Translations under genes and position numbers: made by a program
Notes under the pieces: model-generated
Databases searched by the model: none
What the model was told of the DNA's origin: nothing
What the model saw: the letters and a program-made list of their open reading frames with translations, nothing else
Origin: JAEUJM01 sp041918615
Lineage (GTDB): Bacteria > Actinomycetota > Acidimicrobiia > Acidimicrobiales > DATDAH01
Reading direction: 5' to 3'
Length of the DNA stretch: 64,000 bases
NCBI GenBank assembly: GCA_041918615.1
Contig: JAYRVH010000089.1
Coordinates: forward strand, 1 to 64,000
In this document: piece by piece, positions 32,918-40,410 of the stretch
How positions within the stretch are numbered: position 1 is the first letter of the stretch
How the letters are laid out: every line of letters starts with the position of its first letter

Positions 32918-32936
32918 GGAGCCCGAGGGGGGCTCC
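32918..32936. terminator. Hairpin between convergent genes (GT-C-like and ilvC)
   Basis: GGAGCCC and GGGCTCC form a 7-bp stem over GAGGG in the 77 bases between the two convergent stops. It could serve both transcripts. Confidence 0.4.
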
Positions 32937-32963
32937 GCCAGCGCCTTTCCAGGAGCGAAACCC

Positions 32964-33989
32964 TCAGCCGCCGGAGGCGTCCTGGACGGACTGCTTGCCG
33001 GCGGAGATCCACGGCATCATGTCGCGGAGCTCTGAGCCGACCTCTTCGATCTGGTGCTCGCGGTCGGCTTCGCGGAGCGCCTCGAAGTTCTTGCGCCCGC
33101 CGCGGCTCTCGGCGATCCACTCGTCCGCGAACTGGCCGCTCTGGATCTCGTCGAGGATCTTTCGCATCTCGGCCTTGACGCCGGGCGTGATGATGCGCGA
33201 TCCACGCGTGAGGTCGCCGTACTCAGCGGTGTCCGAGATCGAGTACCGCATGCCGGCGATGCCCTGCTCGTACATGAGGTCGACGATCAGTTTCACCTCG
33301 TGGAGGCACTCGAAATACGCCGACTCGGGCTGGTAGCCCGCCTCGACCAGGGTCTCGAAGCCGGCCTGCACGAGCGACGTGAGCCCGCCGCAGAGCACCA
33401 CCTGCTCGCCGAACAGGTCGGTCTCGGTCTCCTCTTCGAATGTGGTGTCGAGCACACCGGCGCGCGTGCCGCCGATGGCGTCGGCATAGGCCAGCGCCAG
33501 GTCGCGGGCGTGGCCCGAGGCGTCCTGGGCCACCGCGATCAGGCACGGCACACCGCCGCCCTCGGTGTAGGTGCGGCGCACCAGGTGACCGGGGCCCTTG
33601 GGGGCCACCATGGCCACGTCCACCCACTCGGGCGGGGTGATCTGGTCGAAGCGGATGTTGAAGCCGTGCGCGAAGAACAGGGCATCGCCGTTCGTGAGGT
33701 GGGGCTCGATGTCCTCTTCGTAGACGTCTCGCTGCTCGGTGTCGGGCAGCAGCACCATGATCAGATCGGCCTCGGCCACGGCGTCGGCGGTGGAGAGGAC
33801 CCGCAGCCCGGCAGCCTCGGCCTTTGCCTTGGACGACGAGCCCTCGCGCAGGCCGACCCGGACATCGATGCCCGACTCCTTCAGGTTCAGGGCGTGGGCA
33901 TGCCCCTGCGAGCCGTAGCCGAGCACCGCCACCTTGCGGTCGGCGATCAGCGACCGGTCGGCGTCCTTCTCGTAGTACACGTTGGCCAT
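32964..33989 (-). CDS. ilvC: Ketol-acid reductoisomerase
   Basis: A 341-residue class I KARI, second common step of Val and Ile synthesis: isomerisation and NADPH reduction of acetolactate or acetohydroxybutyrate. AVLGYGSQGHAHALNL is the Rossmann loop, FAHGFNIRFDQITPP and VAPKGPGHLVRR the middle motifs. The knotted C-terminal domain carries the Mg2+ acids (DLFGEQVVLCGG and CLHEVKLIVDLMYE). The ribosome site GAAAGGACC precedes the ATG. It follows ilvN by 63 bases in the ilvBNC operon. Confidence 0.97.
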   Translation of the reverse strand: MANVYYEKDADRSLIADRKVAVLGYGSQGHAHALNLKESGIDVRVGLREGSSSKAKAEAAGLRVLSTADAVAEADLIMVLLPDTEQRDVYEEDIEPHLTNGDALFFAHGFNIRFDQITPPEWVDVAMVAPKGPGHLVRRTYTEGGGVPCLIAVAQDASGHARDLALAYADAIGGTRAGVLDTTFEEETETDLFGEQVVLCGGLTSLVQAGFETLVEAGYQPESAYFECLHEVKLIVDLMYEQGIAGMRYSISDTAEYGDLTRGSRIITPGVKAEMRKILDEIQSGQFADEWIAESRGGRKNFEALREADREHQIEEVGSELRDMMPWISAGKQSVQDASGG

Positions 33990-34052
33990 CGGGGGTCCTT
34001 TCAGGGGATTCGTTTCAGGGCTCGATCAGGGGACACACGGCGCCCGCGGCGG

Positions 34053-34580
34053 CTAGGAAGCCTTGCGGACACCCCGGAGGCGGGCGGGGCGATCGATCTT
34101 GGGGAGAGCCACACGGCCCGTGCGCTGCAGTTCCACGATCCCATAGGGTCGCAGGAGCTCCTCGAAGTCGTCCACCCTGGCCGGGGTGTCGTCCAGCGAG
34201 ACGGTGAGGTCCTCGTGGCCCACGTCGAGGATCCGACCCTCGAACACGTCGACGAGTTGGATCACCTGACCGCGCACATCGGGCGCGGCCCGCACGGTGG
34301 CGATGAGCAGCTCGCGCTCCACCGCCTGGTCGGGGTGCAGCTCGGTGATCTTGATCACGTTGATGAGCTTGAAGAGCTGCTTGGTGATCTGCTCGAGGGG
34401 GGCGGACTCGACATCGACCACGATCGTGATCCGGCTGAACTGGTCGTTCTCGGTGGGAGCGACGGCCAACGAGTAGATGTTGAACCCACGCCGGGCGAAC
34501 AGCGAGGCGATGCGGGTCAGCACCCCCGCCTTGTTCTCGACGAGCACCGAGAGGGTGTGATGGGCGGCAGTGGGTGCCAT
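34053..34580 (-). CDS. ilvN: Acetolactate synthase regulatory subunit
   Basis: A 175-residue small subunit that activates IlvB and mediates valine feedback. The N-terminal ACT domain has HTLSVLVENKAGVLTRIASLFARRGFNIYSLAV. The second half is the ALS_ss C-terminal domain (LRPYGIVELQRTGRVAL). The ATG at 34580 lies one base after the ilvB stop, so translation is coupled and a 1:1 ratio is likely. Next in the operon is ilvC. Confidence 0.96.
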   Translation of the reverse strand: MAPTAAHHTLSVLVENKAGVLTRIASLFARRGFNIYSLAVAPTENDQFSRITIVVDVESAPLEQITKQLFKLINVIKITELHPDQAVERELLIATVRAAPDVRGQVIQLVDVFEGRILDVGHEDLTVSLDDTPARVDDFEELLRPYGIVELQRTGRVALPKIDRPARLRGVRKAS

Positions 34581-34581
34581 G

Positions 34582-36336
34582 TCAGCGCCCGCCTTCACCC
34601 TGAGACGGGTCGACCACGATGTTGCTGTTCGACTGTCCCGACGGGACCATCGGGTACACCTTTTCGCGATGGTCGGTGCGGAAGTCGATGACCACCGGCC
34701 GATCGTCGATCTCGTTCGCCTTCGAGATGGCGGGCAGCACATCCTCCGGCGACTCGACGCGCATGCCCTCACAGCCCATGGCCTCTGCCCACAGCTTGTA
34801 GTCCGGCAGGTCGGGTGACAGGTAGACCTCGGAGTAGCGCTCCTCGTAGAACATCTCCTGCCACTGGCGCACCATGCCCAGGTACGCGTTGTTGAGGATC
34901 GCCACCTTGATCGGGATGCGCTCGGCCGCGGCGGTGACCAATTCCTGCGCGGTCATCTGGAAGCAGCCGTCGCCGTCGATCGCCCACACCATCCGGTCGG
35001 GGCGTCCGACCTTGGCGCCGATGGCGGCGGGCACCGAGAAGCCCATGGTGCCGAGGCCACCCGAGTTCACCCAGGTGTAGGGGTGGTTGAACTTCCAGTG
35101 CTGGCTGGTCCACATCTGGTGCTGCCCGACCCCGGACGCCACGATCGTGTCGTCGGGGGTGTTGTCGCGCAGCGTCTCCAGCACGTACTGGGGCTTGAGG
35201 CCGTCGCCGGGCTCGGACTGCTCATAGGTGAGGGGGTACTTCTCCTGCCACCCACTGATGCGGCTGCGCCACGCGGTGCGATCGGGCTGTGCCTCGGCCC
35301 CGCCGAGGGCCTCGATGGCCTTCACCAACTCCTCGATGACGAGGCGGCAGTCGCCGACGATCGGCACGTCGGGCCGACGGACCTTGCCCAACTCGGCGGG
35401 GTCGATGTCGACGTGGATGATCTTGGCTTCAGGGGCGAAGTCGGGCACCTTGCCCGTGACCCTGTCATCGAAGCGGCTGCCGAGGGCGATGAGCAGGTCG
35501 GACTCCTGCATGGAGGTGACGGCGGTGTAGTTGCCGTGCATGCCCGGCATGCCGAGGCACAGCTCGTGGTCGTCGGGGAACGCGCCACGGGCCATGAGGG
35601 TGGTGACCACCGGGATGCCCGTGAGCTCGGCCAGCGCCCGAAGCGCCTCGGCCGCACGCGCCTTCAAGATGCCGCCGCCGGCGTAGATGACCGGCCGGGT
35701 CGAGCGGTTGATCACCTCGGCGGCGGCCTTGATCATCTTCGGATGGCCCCGGGTGGTGGGCTTGTAGCCCGGCAGGTCGACCGATTCGGGCCAGTACCAG
35801 TCGAGGGCCGACCGGGGGTTGTTCGGGTCGACGATGTCCTTCGGGATGTCGACGAGCACCGGTCCGGGCCGGCCGGTGGTGGCGATGTGGAACGCCTCGC
35901 GAATGGTGCGCGGGATGTCGGCGGCCTCGGTGACGAGGAAGTTGTGCTTGGTGACCGACATGGTGATGCCGGTGGTGTCGCACTCCTGGAAGGCGTCGCT
36001 GCCGATGGACGGCACGGGCACCTGACCAGTGATGACGACCATCGGGATCGAGTCCATGAAGGCATCACACAGTGGCGTGACGATGTTGGTGGCACCCGGA
36101 CCGCTCGTCACCATGGCGACGCCGGGCCGTCCGGTGGCGTGGGCGTAACCCTCCGCCATGTGGCCGGCGCCCTGCTCGTGGCGCACGAGGATGTGGCGGA
36201 TGGGCGAGTCGATGATCGGGTCGTACACGGGGAGGATGGCGCCACCGGGCAGGCCGAACATGACCTCGACGCCCTCCATCTCGAGGCTCTTGATCAGGGC
36301 TTGGCCACCATTGGTGGGCGTACCTTCGGCAATCAT
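34582..36336 (-). CDS. ilvB: Acetolactate synthase large subunit
   Basis: A 584-residue ThDP- and FAD-dependent enzyme, first common step of Val, Leu and Ile synthesis. The catalytic Glu is in RHEQGAGHMAEGYA (about residue 54), and the ThDP-Mg site is GDGCFQMTAQELVTAAAERIPIKVAILNN near the C-terminus. SRFDDRVTG and DIDPAELGK mark the middle FAD domain. It heads the ilvB-ilvN-ilvC operon, which is controlled by the leader attenuator at 36407-36556. Confidence 0.97.
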   Translation of the reverse strand: MIAEGTPTNGGQALIKSLEMEGVEVMFGLPGGAILPVYDPIIDSPIRHILVRHEQGAGHMAEGYAHATGRPGVAMVTSGPGATNIVTPLCDAFMDSIPMVVITGQVPVPSIGSDAFQECDTTGITMSVTKHNFLVTEAADIPRTIREAFHIATTGRPGPVLVDIPKDIVDPNNPRSALDWYWPESVDLPGYKPTTRGHPKMIKAAAEVINRSTRPVIYAGGGILKARAAEALRALAELTGIPVVTTLMARGAFPDDHELCLGMPGMHGNYTAVTSMQESDLLIALGSRFDDRVTGKVPDFAPEAKIIHVDIDPAELGKVRRPDVPIVGDCRLVIEELVKAIEALGGAEAQPDRTAWRSRISGWQEKYPLTYEQSEPGDGLKPQYVLETLRDNTPDDTIVASGVGQHQMWTSQHWKFNHPYTWVNSGGLGTMGFSVPAAIGAKVGRPDRMVWAIDGDGCFQMTAQELVTAAAERIPIKVAILNNAYLGMVRQWQEMFYEERYSEVYLSPDLPDYKLWAEAMGCEGMRVESPEDVLPAISKANEIDDRPVVIDFRTDHREKVYPMVPSGQSNSNIVVDPSQGEGGR

Positions 36337-36406
36337 GGCGTTCGGTTCCTATCAGGTCGGGCGGGTGGGAGGGAAGTGGACGGGGAGTGGGCGGCGAGTG
36401 GGCGGG

Positions 36407-36438
36407 AAAACTGCAACGGCCTCCCGGAAGGGAGGCCG
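36407..36438 (-). terminator. ilvB attenuator terminator
   Basis: CGGCCTCCC and GGGAGGCCG form a perfect 9-bp stem over a TTCC tetraloop, followed by TTGCAGTTTT. It lies between the leader peptide and ilvB. The T-tract is interrupted, so termination may be partial. Confidence 0.75.
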
Positions 36439-36442
36439 AACG

Positions 36443-36473
36443 AGCGCACGCGGGAAACCGGAGGGCGTGCGCT
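36443..36473 (-). promoter_or_regulatory. ilvB leader hairpin overlapping the leader stop codon
   Basis: AGCGCACGC and GCGTGCGCT form a perfect 9-bp stem with a 13-base loop. The 5' arm contains the last two bases of the leader TAG. The leuB leader has the same TAGCGCAC start. Confidence 0.7.
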
Positions 36474-36519
36474 AGGTGACTACTACGAGGAGGTCGAGGT
36501 GGCGGCAGAAGGAGCGCAT
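36472..36519 (-). CDS. ilvB leader peptide MRSFCRHLDLLVVVT
   Basis: A 15-codon frame with Leu-Asp-Leu-Leu-Val-Val-Val before Thr and TAG. The run of CTC CTC GTA GTA GTC would sense leucyl- and valyl-tRNA. Two hairpins follow, the second a terminator, then ilvB. The ATG is 8 bases from the proposed -10 box. Attenuation of ilvB by such a peptide is known in actinobacteria. Confidence 0.85.
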   Translation of the reverse strand: MRSFCRHLDLLVVVT

Positions 36520-36527
36520 CGCCTCTG

Positions 36528-36556
36528 AGGATGTCACGACTCGCCCCATCTGACAA
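36528..36556 (-). promoter_or_regulatory. ilvBNC promoter
   Basis: -35 TTGTCA (36551-36556), a 17-base spacer and -10 CATCCT (36528-36533, weak). The leader ATG follows 8 bases later, as at leuB. Confidence 0.5.
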
Positions 36557-36611
36557 CCCGCTTCGTCCACGACCTAGCCTGCGCCCAAGCACCCACCACC
36601 GAGGAGCACCC

Positions 36612-37292
36612 ATGCAGATCGAGATCAAGTACAGCCCCTCCTACTCGATTGCCTTCGCCAACCTCGACCAGGGCGAGGCCATCCGCGCCGAGTCGGGCGC
36701 CATGGTGAGCCACAGCATCGGTCTCCAGATGGAGACGAAGGCGCAGGGCGGCCTGTTGAAGGGGCTCAAGCGCGCGGCCCTCGGCGGCGAGTCGTTCTTC
36801 ATCAACACCTTCACGGCCACCGCGCCCGGCGACCAGATCGGGCTCGCTCCCCCGCTGCCCGGCGACATCGCGCACTGGCCACTCGCCGGCCAGACCGTCT
36901 ACCTGCAGTCCGGCGCCTACCTCGCCTCCGCGCTGGGCATCGAGGTCGACACGCAATGGGGCGGCTCCAAGACCTTCTTCAGCAGCGAGGGCCTCTTCAT
37001 GTTGAAGGTCTCGGGCACCGGCGACCTGCTGGTGTCGGCCTACGGCGCGATCCATGCCATCGACCTGGCCGCGGGACAGTCCTACGTGGTCGACACCGGC
37101 CACATGGTGGGCTGGTCGGACGGCATCACCTACCAGGTGAACAAGGCCGGCGGCGGCTGGAAGCAGACGCTGCTCGGCGGCGAGGGCCTGGTGTGCACCC
37201 TCACCGGGCCCGGGCGCATCTACCTCCAGACCCGCAGCCCGTCCGACTTCCTCGGCTGGCTCATCCCGCAGCTGCCCTCACCGTCGTCGTAG
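36612..37292 (+). CDS. AIM24/TIGR00266 family protein
   Basis: A 226-residue beta-rich protein from the ATG at 36612, behind the ribosome site GAGGAG. It has the family's duplicated strands: MQIEIKYSPSYSIAFANLDQGEAIRAESGAMVSHS at the start, and YLQSGAYLASALGIEVDTQWGG and VDTGHMVGWSDGITYQV later. These proteins fold like the TRAP/AIM24 beta-barrel. In yeast AIM24 affects mitochondrial inner-membrane organisation; the bacterial role is unknown. It is divergent from ilvB and 23 bases before an MFS gene, so the two are probably co-transcribed. Confidence 0.88.
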   Translation: MQIEIKYSPSYSIAFANLDQGEAIRAESGAMVSHSIGLQMETKAQGGLLKGLKRAALGGESFFINTFTATAPGDQIGLAPPLPGDIAHWPLAGQTVYLQSGAYLASALGIEVDTQWGGSKTFFSSEGLFMLKVSGTGDLLVSAYGAIHAIDLAAGQSYVVDTGHMVGWSDGITYQVNKAGGGWKQTLLGGEGLVCTLTGPGRIYLQTRSPSDFLGWLIPQLPSPSS

Positions 37293-37315
37293 CGACCACA
37301 CCTCCCGAGCGCCCG

Positions 37316-38473
37316 GTGCGCCGGGCACTCCCACCGATCACCGCCGGCCGGTTCTCGGTGAACCTGAGCCTGCGGTTCGTCTACCCGTTCCTGCCCGTGA
37401 TCGCACGCGGGCTCGGGGTGTCGCTGGGAGCGGCGGGAGTGAGCCTGAGCATCCGCGAGCTCTCGGGCCTGGCCGGACCGGCAGTCGGGCGCGCCCTCGA
37501 CCGTCGCGGCCACCGCCTCGGCATGCTGGTCGGGCTCGTCGGCGTGGCCCTCGGCTGCCTGGGCGGCGGCCTGAGCCCCGGCCTGGTGGTGTTCACGCTC
37601 GCCATGGTCGTTGTCGCGGTGTGTCAGCTGACGTACAACGCGGCGCTGACGGCCTGGGTGAGCGACCGGGTGCCCTACCGCCGGCGGGGCCGGGCGCTCG
37701 GGCTCACCGAACTGGCCTGGGCGGGCGCCCTCCTGTTGGGCGTCCCGTTGCTGGGGGTGACCATCGACCTCTGGGGCTGGCGGGCCCCGTTCTTCGCCGT
37801 CGCCGGGCTGAACCTGCTGCTCGCCCTCGCCCTGCCGCGCTTCGTGACCCGCGACGCCGGCCACGGCCGGAGGGAGCGCCGTCGGGTCTCGATCTCCCGG
37901 CCCGGTGCCGCCCTCTACCTGACCCTGGCGCTCCAGGCGCTGGCCGTGCAGGTGGTGTTCGTCGTCTACGGCGCGTGGCTCGAGGACGCGTTCGGCTTCA
38001 GCGTCGCGTCCATCGGCCTGGCCTCCATCCTGGTCGGCACGAGCGAATTGGTGGGCAGTGGCAGCACCGTGGTGCTCACTGACCGGCTCGGCAAGCGGCG
38101 CAGCGTGCTCGCCGGCACCGTGGTGATGCTGGTCCCCCTCTGTCTGCTCGGGTGCGTGGGCCACAACGTCGCTCTGGGCCTCTCCCTCCTGTCGGTCATG
38201 CTTCTGGGCTTCGAGTTCGGCTTCGTCTCCAGCCAGCCACTCGTCACCGAGCTCACCCCCGAATCCCGGGGGGCCAGCATCGGCATCGCCTATGCGGTGG
38301 TCACCGTCGCACGCTCCTTGGGCAACGTGGCCGGAGCGCTCACGTACACGTCACAAGGGATCGGCGCGGTGGGGCTCATCGGTGCCGTGGCGGTGGTCGC
38401 CGCCATCGCCCTGCTCGTCTTCGCCGTCGAGGAGCCCCGCCGACCCTCGTTGAACGCGTTCTCGAGGCAATAG
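37316..38473 (+). CDS. MFS transporter, 12 TM
   Basis: A 385-residue major facilitator from a GTG at 37316, after which the first membrane helix soon begins. Twelve hydrophobic helices are visible. The loop between helices 2 and 3 has GRALDRRGHRLGML, the usual MFS motif A shape, and helix 5 has ELAWAGALLLGVPLLG. The substrate is not known; drug or sugar efflux is usual. The last codons and the stop (CAA TAG) lie inside palindromic repeat copy B. Confidence 0.85.
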   Translation: MRRALPPITAGRFSVNLSLRFVYPFLPVIARGLGVSLGAAGVSLSIRELSGLAGPAVGRALDRRGHRLGMLVGLVGVALGCLGGGLSPGLVVFTLAMVVVAVCQLTYNAALTAWVSDRVPYRRRGRALGLTELAWAGALLLGVPLLGVTIDLWGWRAPFFAVAGLNLLLALALPRFVTRDAGHGRRERRRVSISRPGAALYLTLALQALAVQVVFVVYGAWLEDAFGFSVASIGLASILVGTSELVGSGSTVVLTDRLGKRRSVLAGTVVMLVPLCLLGCVGHNVALGLSLLSVMLLGFEFGFVSSQPLVTELTPESRGASIGIAYAVVTVARSLGNVAGALTYTSQGIGAVGLIGAVAVVAAIALLVFAVEEPRRPSLNAFSRQ

Positions 38474-38506
38474 CGAGCGGAACCCGCTCGTCATTGCCTC
38501 GAGAAC
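38458..38506. repeat. Palindromic repeat, copy B, overlapping the MFS stop codon
   Basis: A 14-bp outer stem (38458-38471 with 38493-38506), a 2x2 internal mismatch and a 7-bp inner stem (38474-38480 with 38484-38490) over loop AAC. The TAG stop of the MFS gene (38471-38473) is part of the conserved CAATAG of the repeat. It is also placed to end the convergent ilvD transcript. Confidence 0.8.
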
Positions 38507-38519
38507 GGGCAGCCGGACC

Positions 38520-40199
38520 TCAGGCCTCGGTGATGGCGCCCTTCTCGGCACCTTGGGCCAGCTTGGCGTACTTGGCGAGGACGCCCTTCGTGTAGCGGGG
38601 CTCCGGCAGCTTCCACTCGCCGCGACGGATCGAGAGGGTGGCCTCGTCGACGTCGAGGTCGATGGTGTGGGCCTTGACGTCGATGATGATGCGGTCGCCC
38701 TCGTGGACGAAGGCGATGGGGCCGCCATCGACGGCCTCGGGGGCCACGTGGCCGATGCAGAACCCGTGGGTGCCGCCGGAGAAGCGACCGTCGGTGATGA
38801 GGGCACAGTCGCCGCCCCGACCGGCGCCCTTCATGGCACCGGTGACGGCCAGCATCTCGCGCATGCCCGGCCCCCCCTTGGGGCCCTCGTAGCGGATGAC
38901 GACCACGTCGCCGGGGTTGATGTGGCCGGCGAGGATCTGCTCCATGGCGGCCTCCTCGCCGTCGAACACGCGAGCCGGGCCCTCGAATCGGTCGAAGTCG
39001 ATGCCGGCGACCTTGACCACGCCGCCGTTGGGGGCGAGCGAGCCGCGCAGGATGGCGATGCCGCCGATCTGGTGGATGGGCGTGGACAGCGAGTGGATCA
39101 CCGATCCGTCGGGCTTCGGCGGGTCGATCGCCTCGAGGTTCTCGGCGATGGTCTTGCCGGTCACGGTCATGCAGTCACCGTGCAGCAGGCCGGCGTCGAG
39201 CAGTTCGCGCATCACCACCGGGATGCCGCCGATGCGGTCGACGTCGCTCATGTGGTACTTGCCGTGGGGCTTGGTGTCGGCGATGTGGGGCACCCGGGCG
39301 GCCACCCGGTTGAAGTCCTCGAGCTCGAGCGCGACCTCGGCCTCGTAGGCGATGGCCAGCAGGTGCAGCACCGCGTTGGTCGACCCGCCGAGGGCCATCA
39401 CGATGGCGATCGCGTTCTCGAAGGCCGCTTTGGTCATGATCTGGCGGGGTCGGATGCCCTGCTGCACCAGGTTGATGACGGCCTTGCCGCTCTCGTAGGC
39501 GAAGTCGTCGCGGCGGCGGTCGACGGCCGGTGGTGACGAGCTGCCGGGCAGCGACATGCCGATGGCCTCGGCCACCGACGCCATCGTGTTGGCGGTGAAC
39601 ATGCCGGCGCAGCTGCCCTCGGTGGGGCACGCCTTCATCTCGATGTCGCCGAGCTCGGTCTCGGTGAGGGTGCCGGCGGCGCAGGCACCGACCGCCTCGA
39701 ACACGCTGACGATGTCGAGCGCCTCGCCGTTGCGCTGGCCCGGCAGGATCGACCCGCCGTAGAGAAACACCGAGGGCACGTTCACCCGGGCCGCGGCCAT
39801 CAACATGCCGGGGAGCGACTTGTCGCAGCCGGCGAACGTGACCATGGCGTCGAGGCGCTCGGCGTGCATCACCGTCTCGATCGAGTCGGCGATGACTTCC
39901 CGGCTCACCAGCGACGCCCGCATGCCCTCGTGCCCCATGGAGATGCCGTCGCTGACGGCGATGGTGGTGAACTCGAGCGGGAAGCCGCCGGCTGCCCGCA
40001 CGCCCTCCTTCGAGCGCTTGGCCAACCGGTCGAGGGGGAGGTTGCACGGCGTGACCTCGTTCCATGACGACGCCACCCCCACCTGGGTCTTGCCCCAGTC
40101 GTCGTCCGTCATGCCAACCGCCCGGAGCATGGCCCTGGCCGGCGCCCGCTCGAACCCGTCGGTGACTTCCCTCGATCGCGGCTTCGCGTCCTGGCTCAT
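38520..40199 (-). CDS. ilvD: Dihydroxy-acid dehydratase
   Basis: A 559-residue Fe-S enzyme dehydrating dihydroxyisovalerate and dihydroxymethylvalerate, third common step of Val and Ile synthesis. Cluster cysteines are in FAGCDKSLPGM and CPTEGSCAGMFTANTMA. GGSTNAVLHLLAIA and the C-terminal GRFSGGTHGFCIGHVAPEA are the other signatures. The ATG at 40199 starts MSQDAKPRSREVTDGFERAP. It stands alone, and no leader peptide with Leu/Val/Ile codons was found before it, unlike leuA, leuB and ilvB. Confidence 0.97.
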   Translation of the reverse strand: MSQDAKPRSREVTDGFERAPARAMLRAVGMTDDDWGKTQVGVASSWNEVTPCNLPLDRLAKRSKEGVRAAGGFPLEFTTIAVSDGISMGHEGMRASLVSREVIADSIETVMHAERLDAMVTFAGCDKSLPGMLMAAARVNVPSVFLYGGSILPGQRNGEALDIVSVFEAVGACAAGTLTETELGDIEMKACPTEGSCAGMFTANTMASVAEAIGMSLPGSSSPPAVDRRRDDFAYESGKAVINLVQQGIRPRQIMTKAAFENAIAIVMALGGSTNAVLHLLAIAYEAEVALELEDFNRVAARVPHIADTKPHGKYHMSDVDRIGGIPVVMRELLDAGLLHGDCMTVTGKTIAENLEAIDPPKPDGSVIHSLSTPIHQIGGIAILRGSLAPNGGVVKVAGIDFDRFEGPARVFDGEEAAMEQILAGHINPGDVVVIRYEGPKGGPGMREMLAVTGAMKGAGRGGDCALITDGRFSGGTHGFCIGHVAPEAVDGGPIAFVHEGDRIIIDVKAHTIDLDVDEATLSIRRGEWKLPEPRYTKGVLAKYAKLAQGAEKGAITEA

Positions 40200-40234
40200 G
40201 ACCAGAGAGTACCGGCCCGCTCCCCTCGCTCTTC

Positions 40235-40340
40235 GCTCAGCTCCAGCTGTTGGCTCTTCGCTCAACGCTCATCGCGACCTGTTGGCTCTTCGCTGAGCGC
40301 CACCTGTTGGCTCTTCGCTCAGCGCTCATCGCGATGGGCC
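40235..40340. repeat. Degenerate direct repeats between ilvD and the sulfatase-like gene
   Basis: CTGTTGGCTCTTCGCT occurs three times (about 40246, 40279 and 40304), each followed by a variant of CAACGCTCATCGCGAC. The region lies between two divergent genes, so it occupies their promoter space. It may be slippage debris or a set of binding sites. Confidence 0.65.
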
Positions 40341-40410
40341 TCGCTCCTCGGCACCCGTGCGCCGAGCCCGCGCGGTGGCGGGGCCAGGTGGGCCTTACGC
40401 TTGGCGAGCC

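Noticed and set aside
40200..40410. Search for a BCAA leader peptide and terminator before ilvD.
   Set aside because: No short frame with Leu/Val/Ile runs was found on the minus strand. The longer frames there only reflect the direct repeats.
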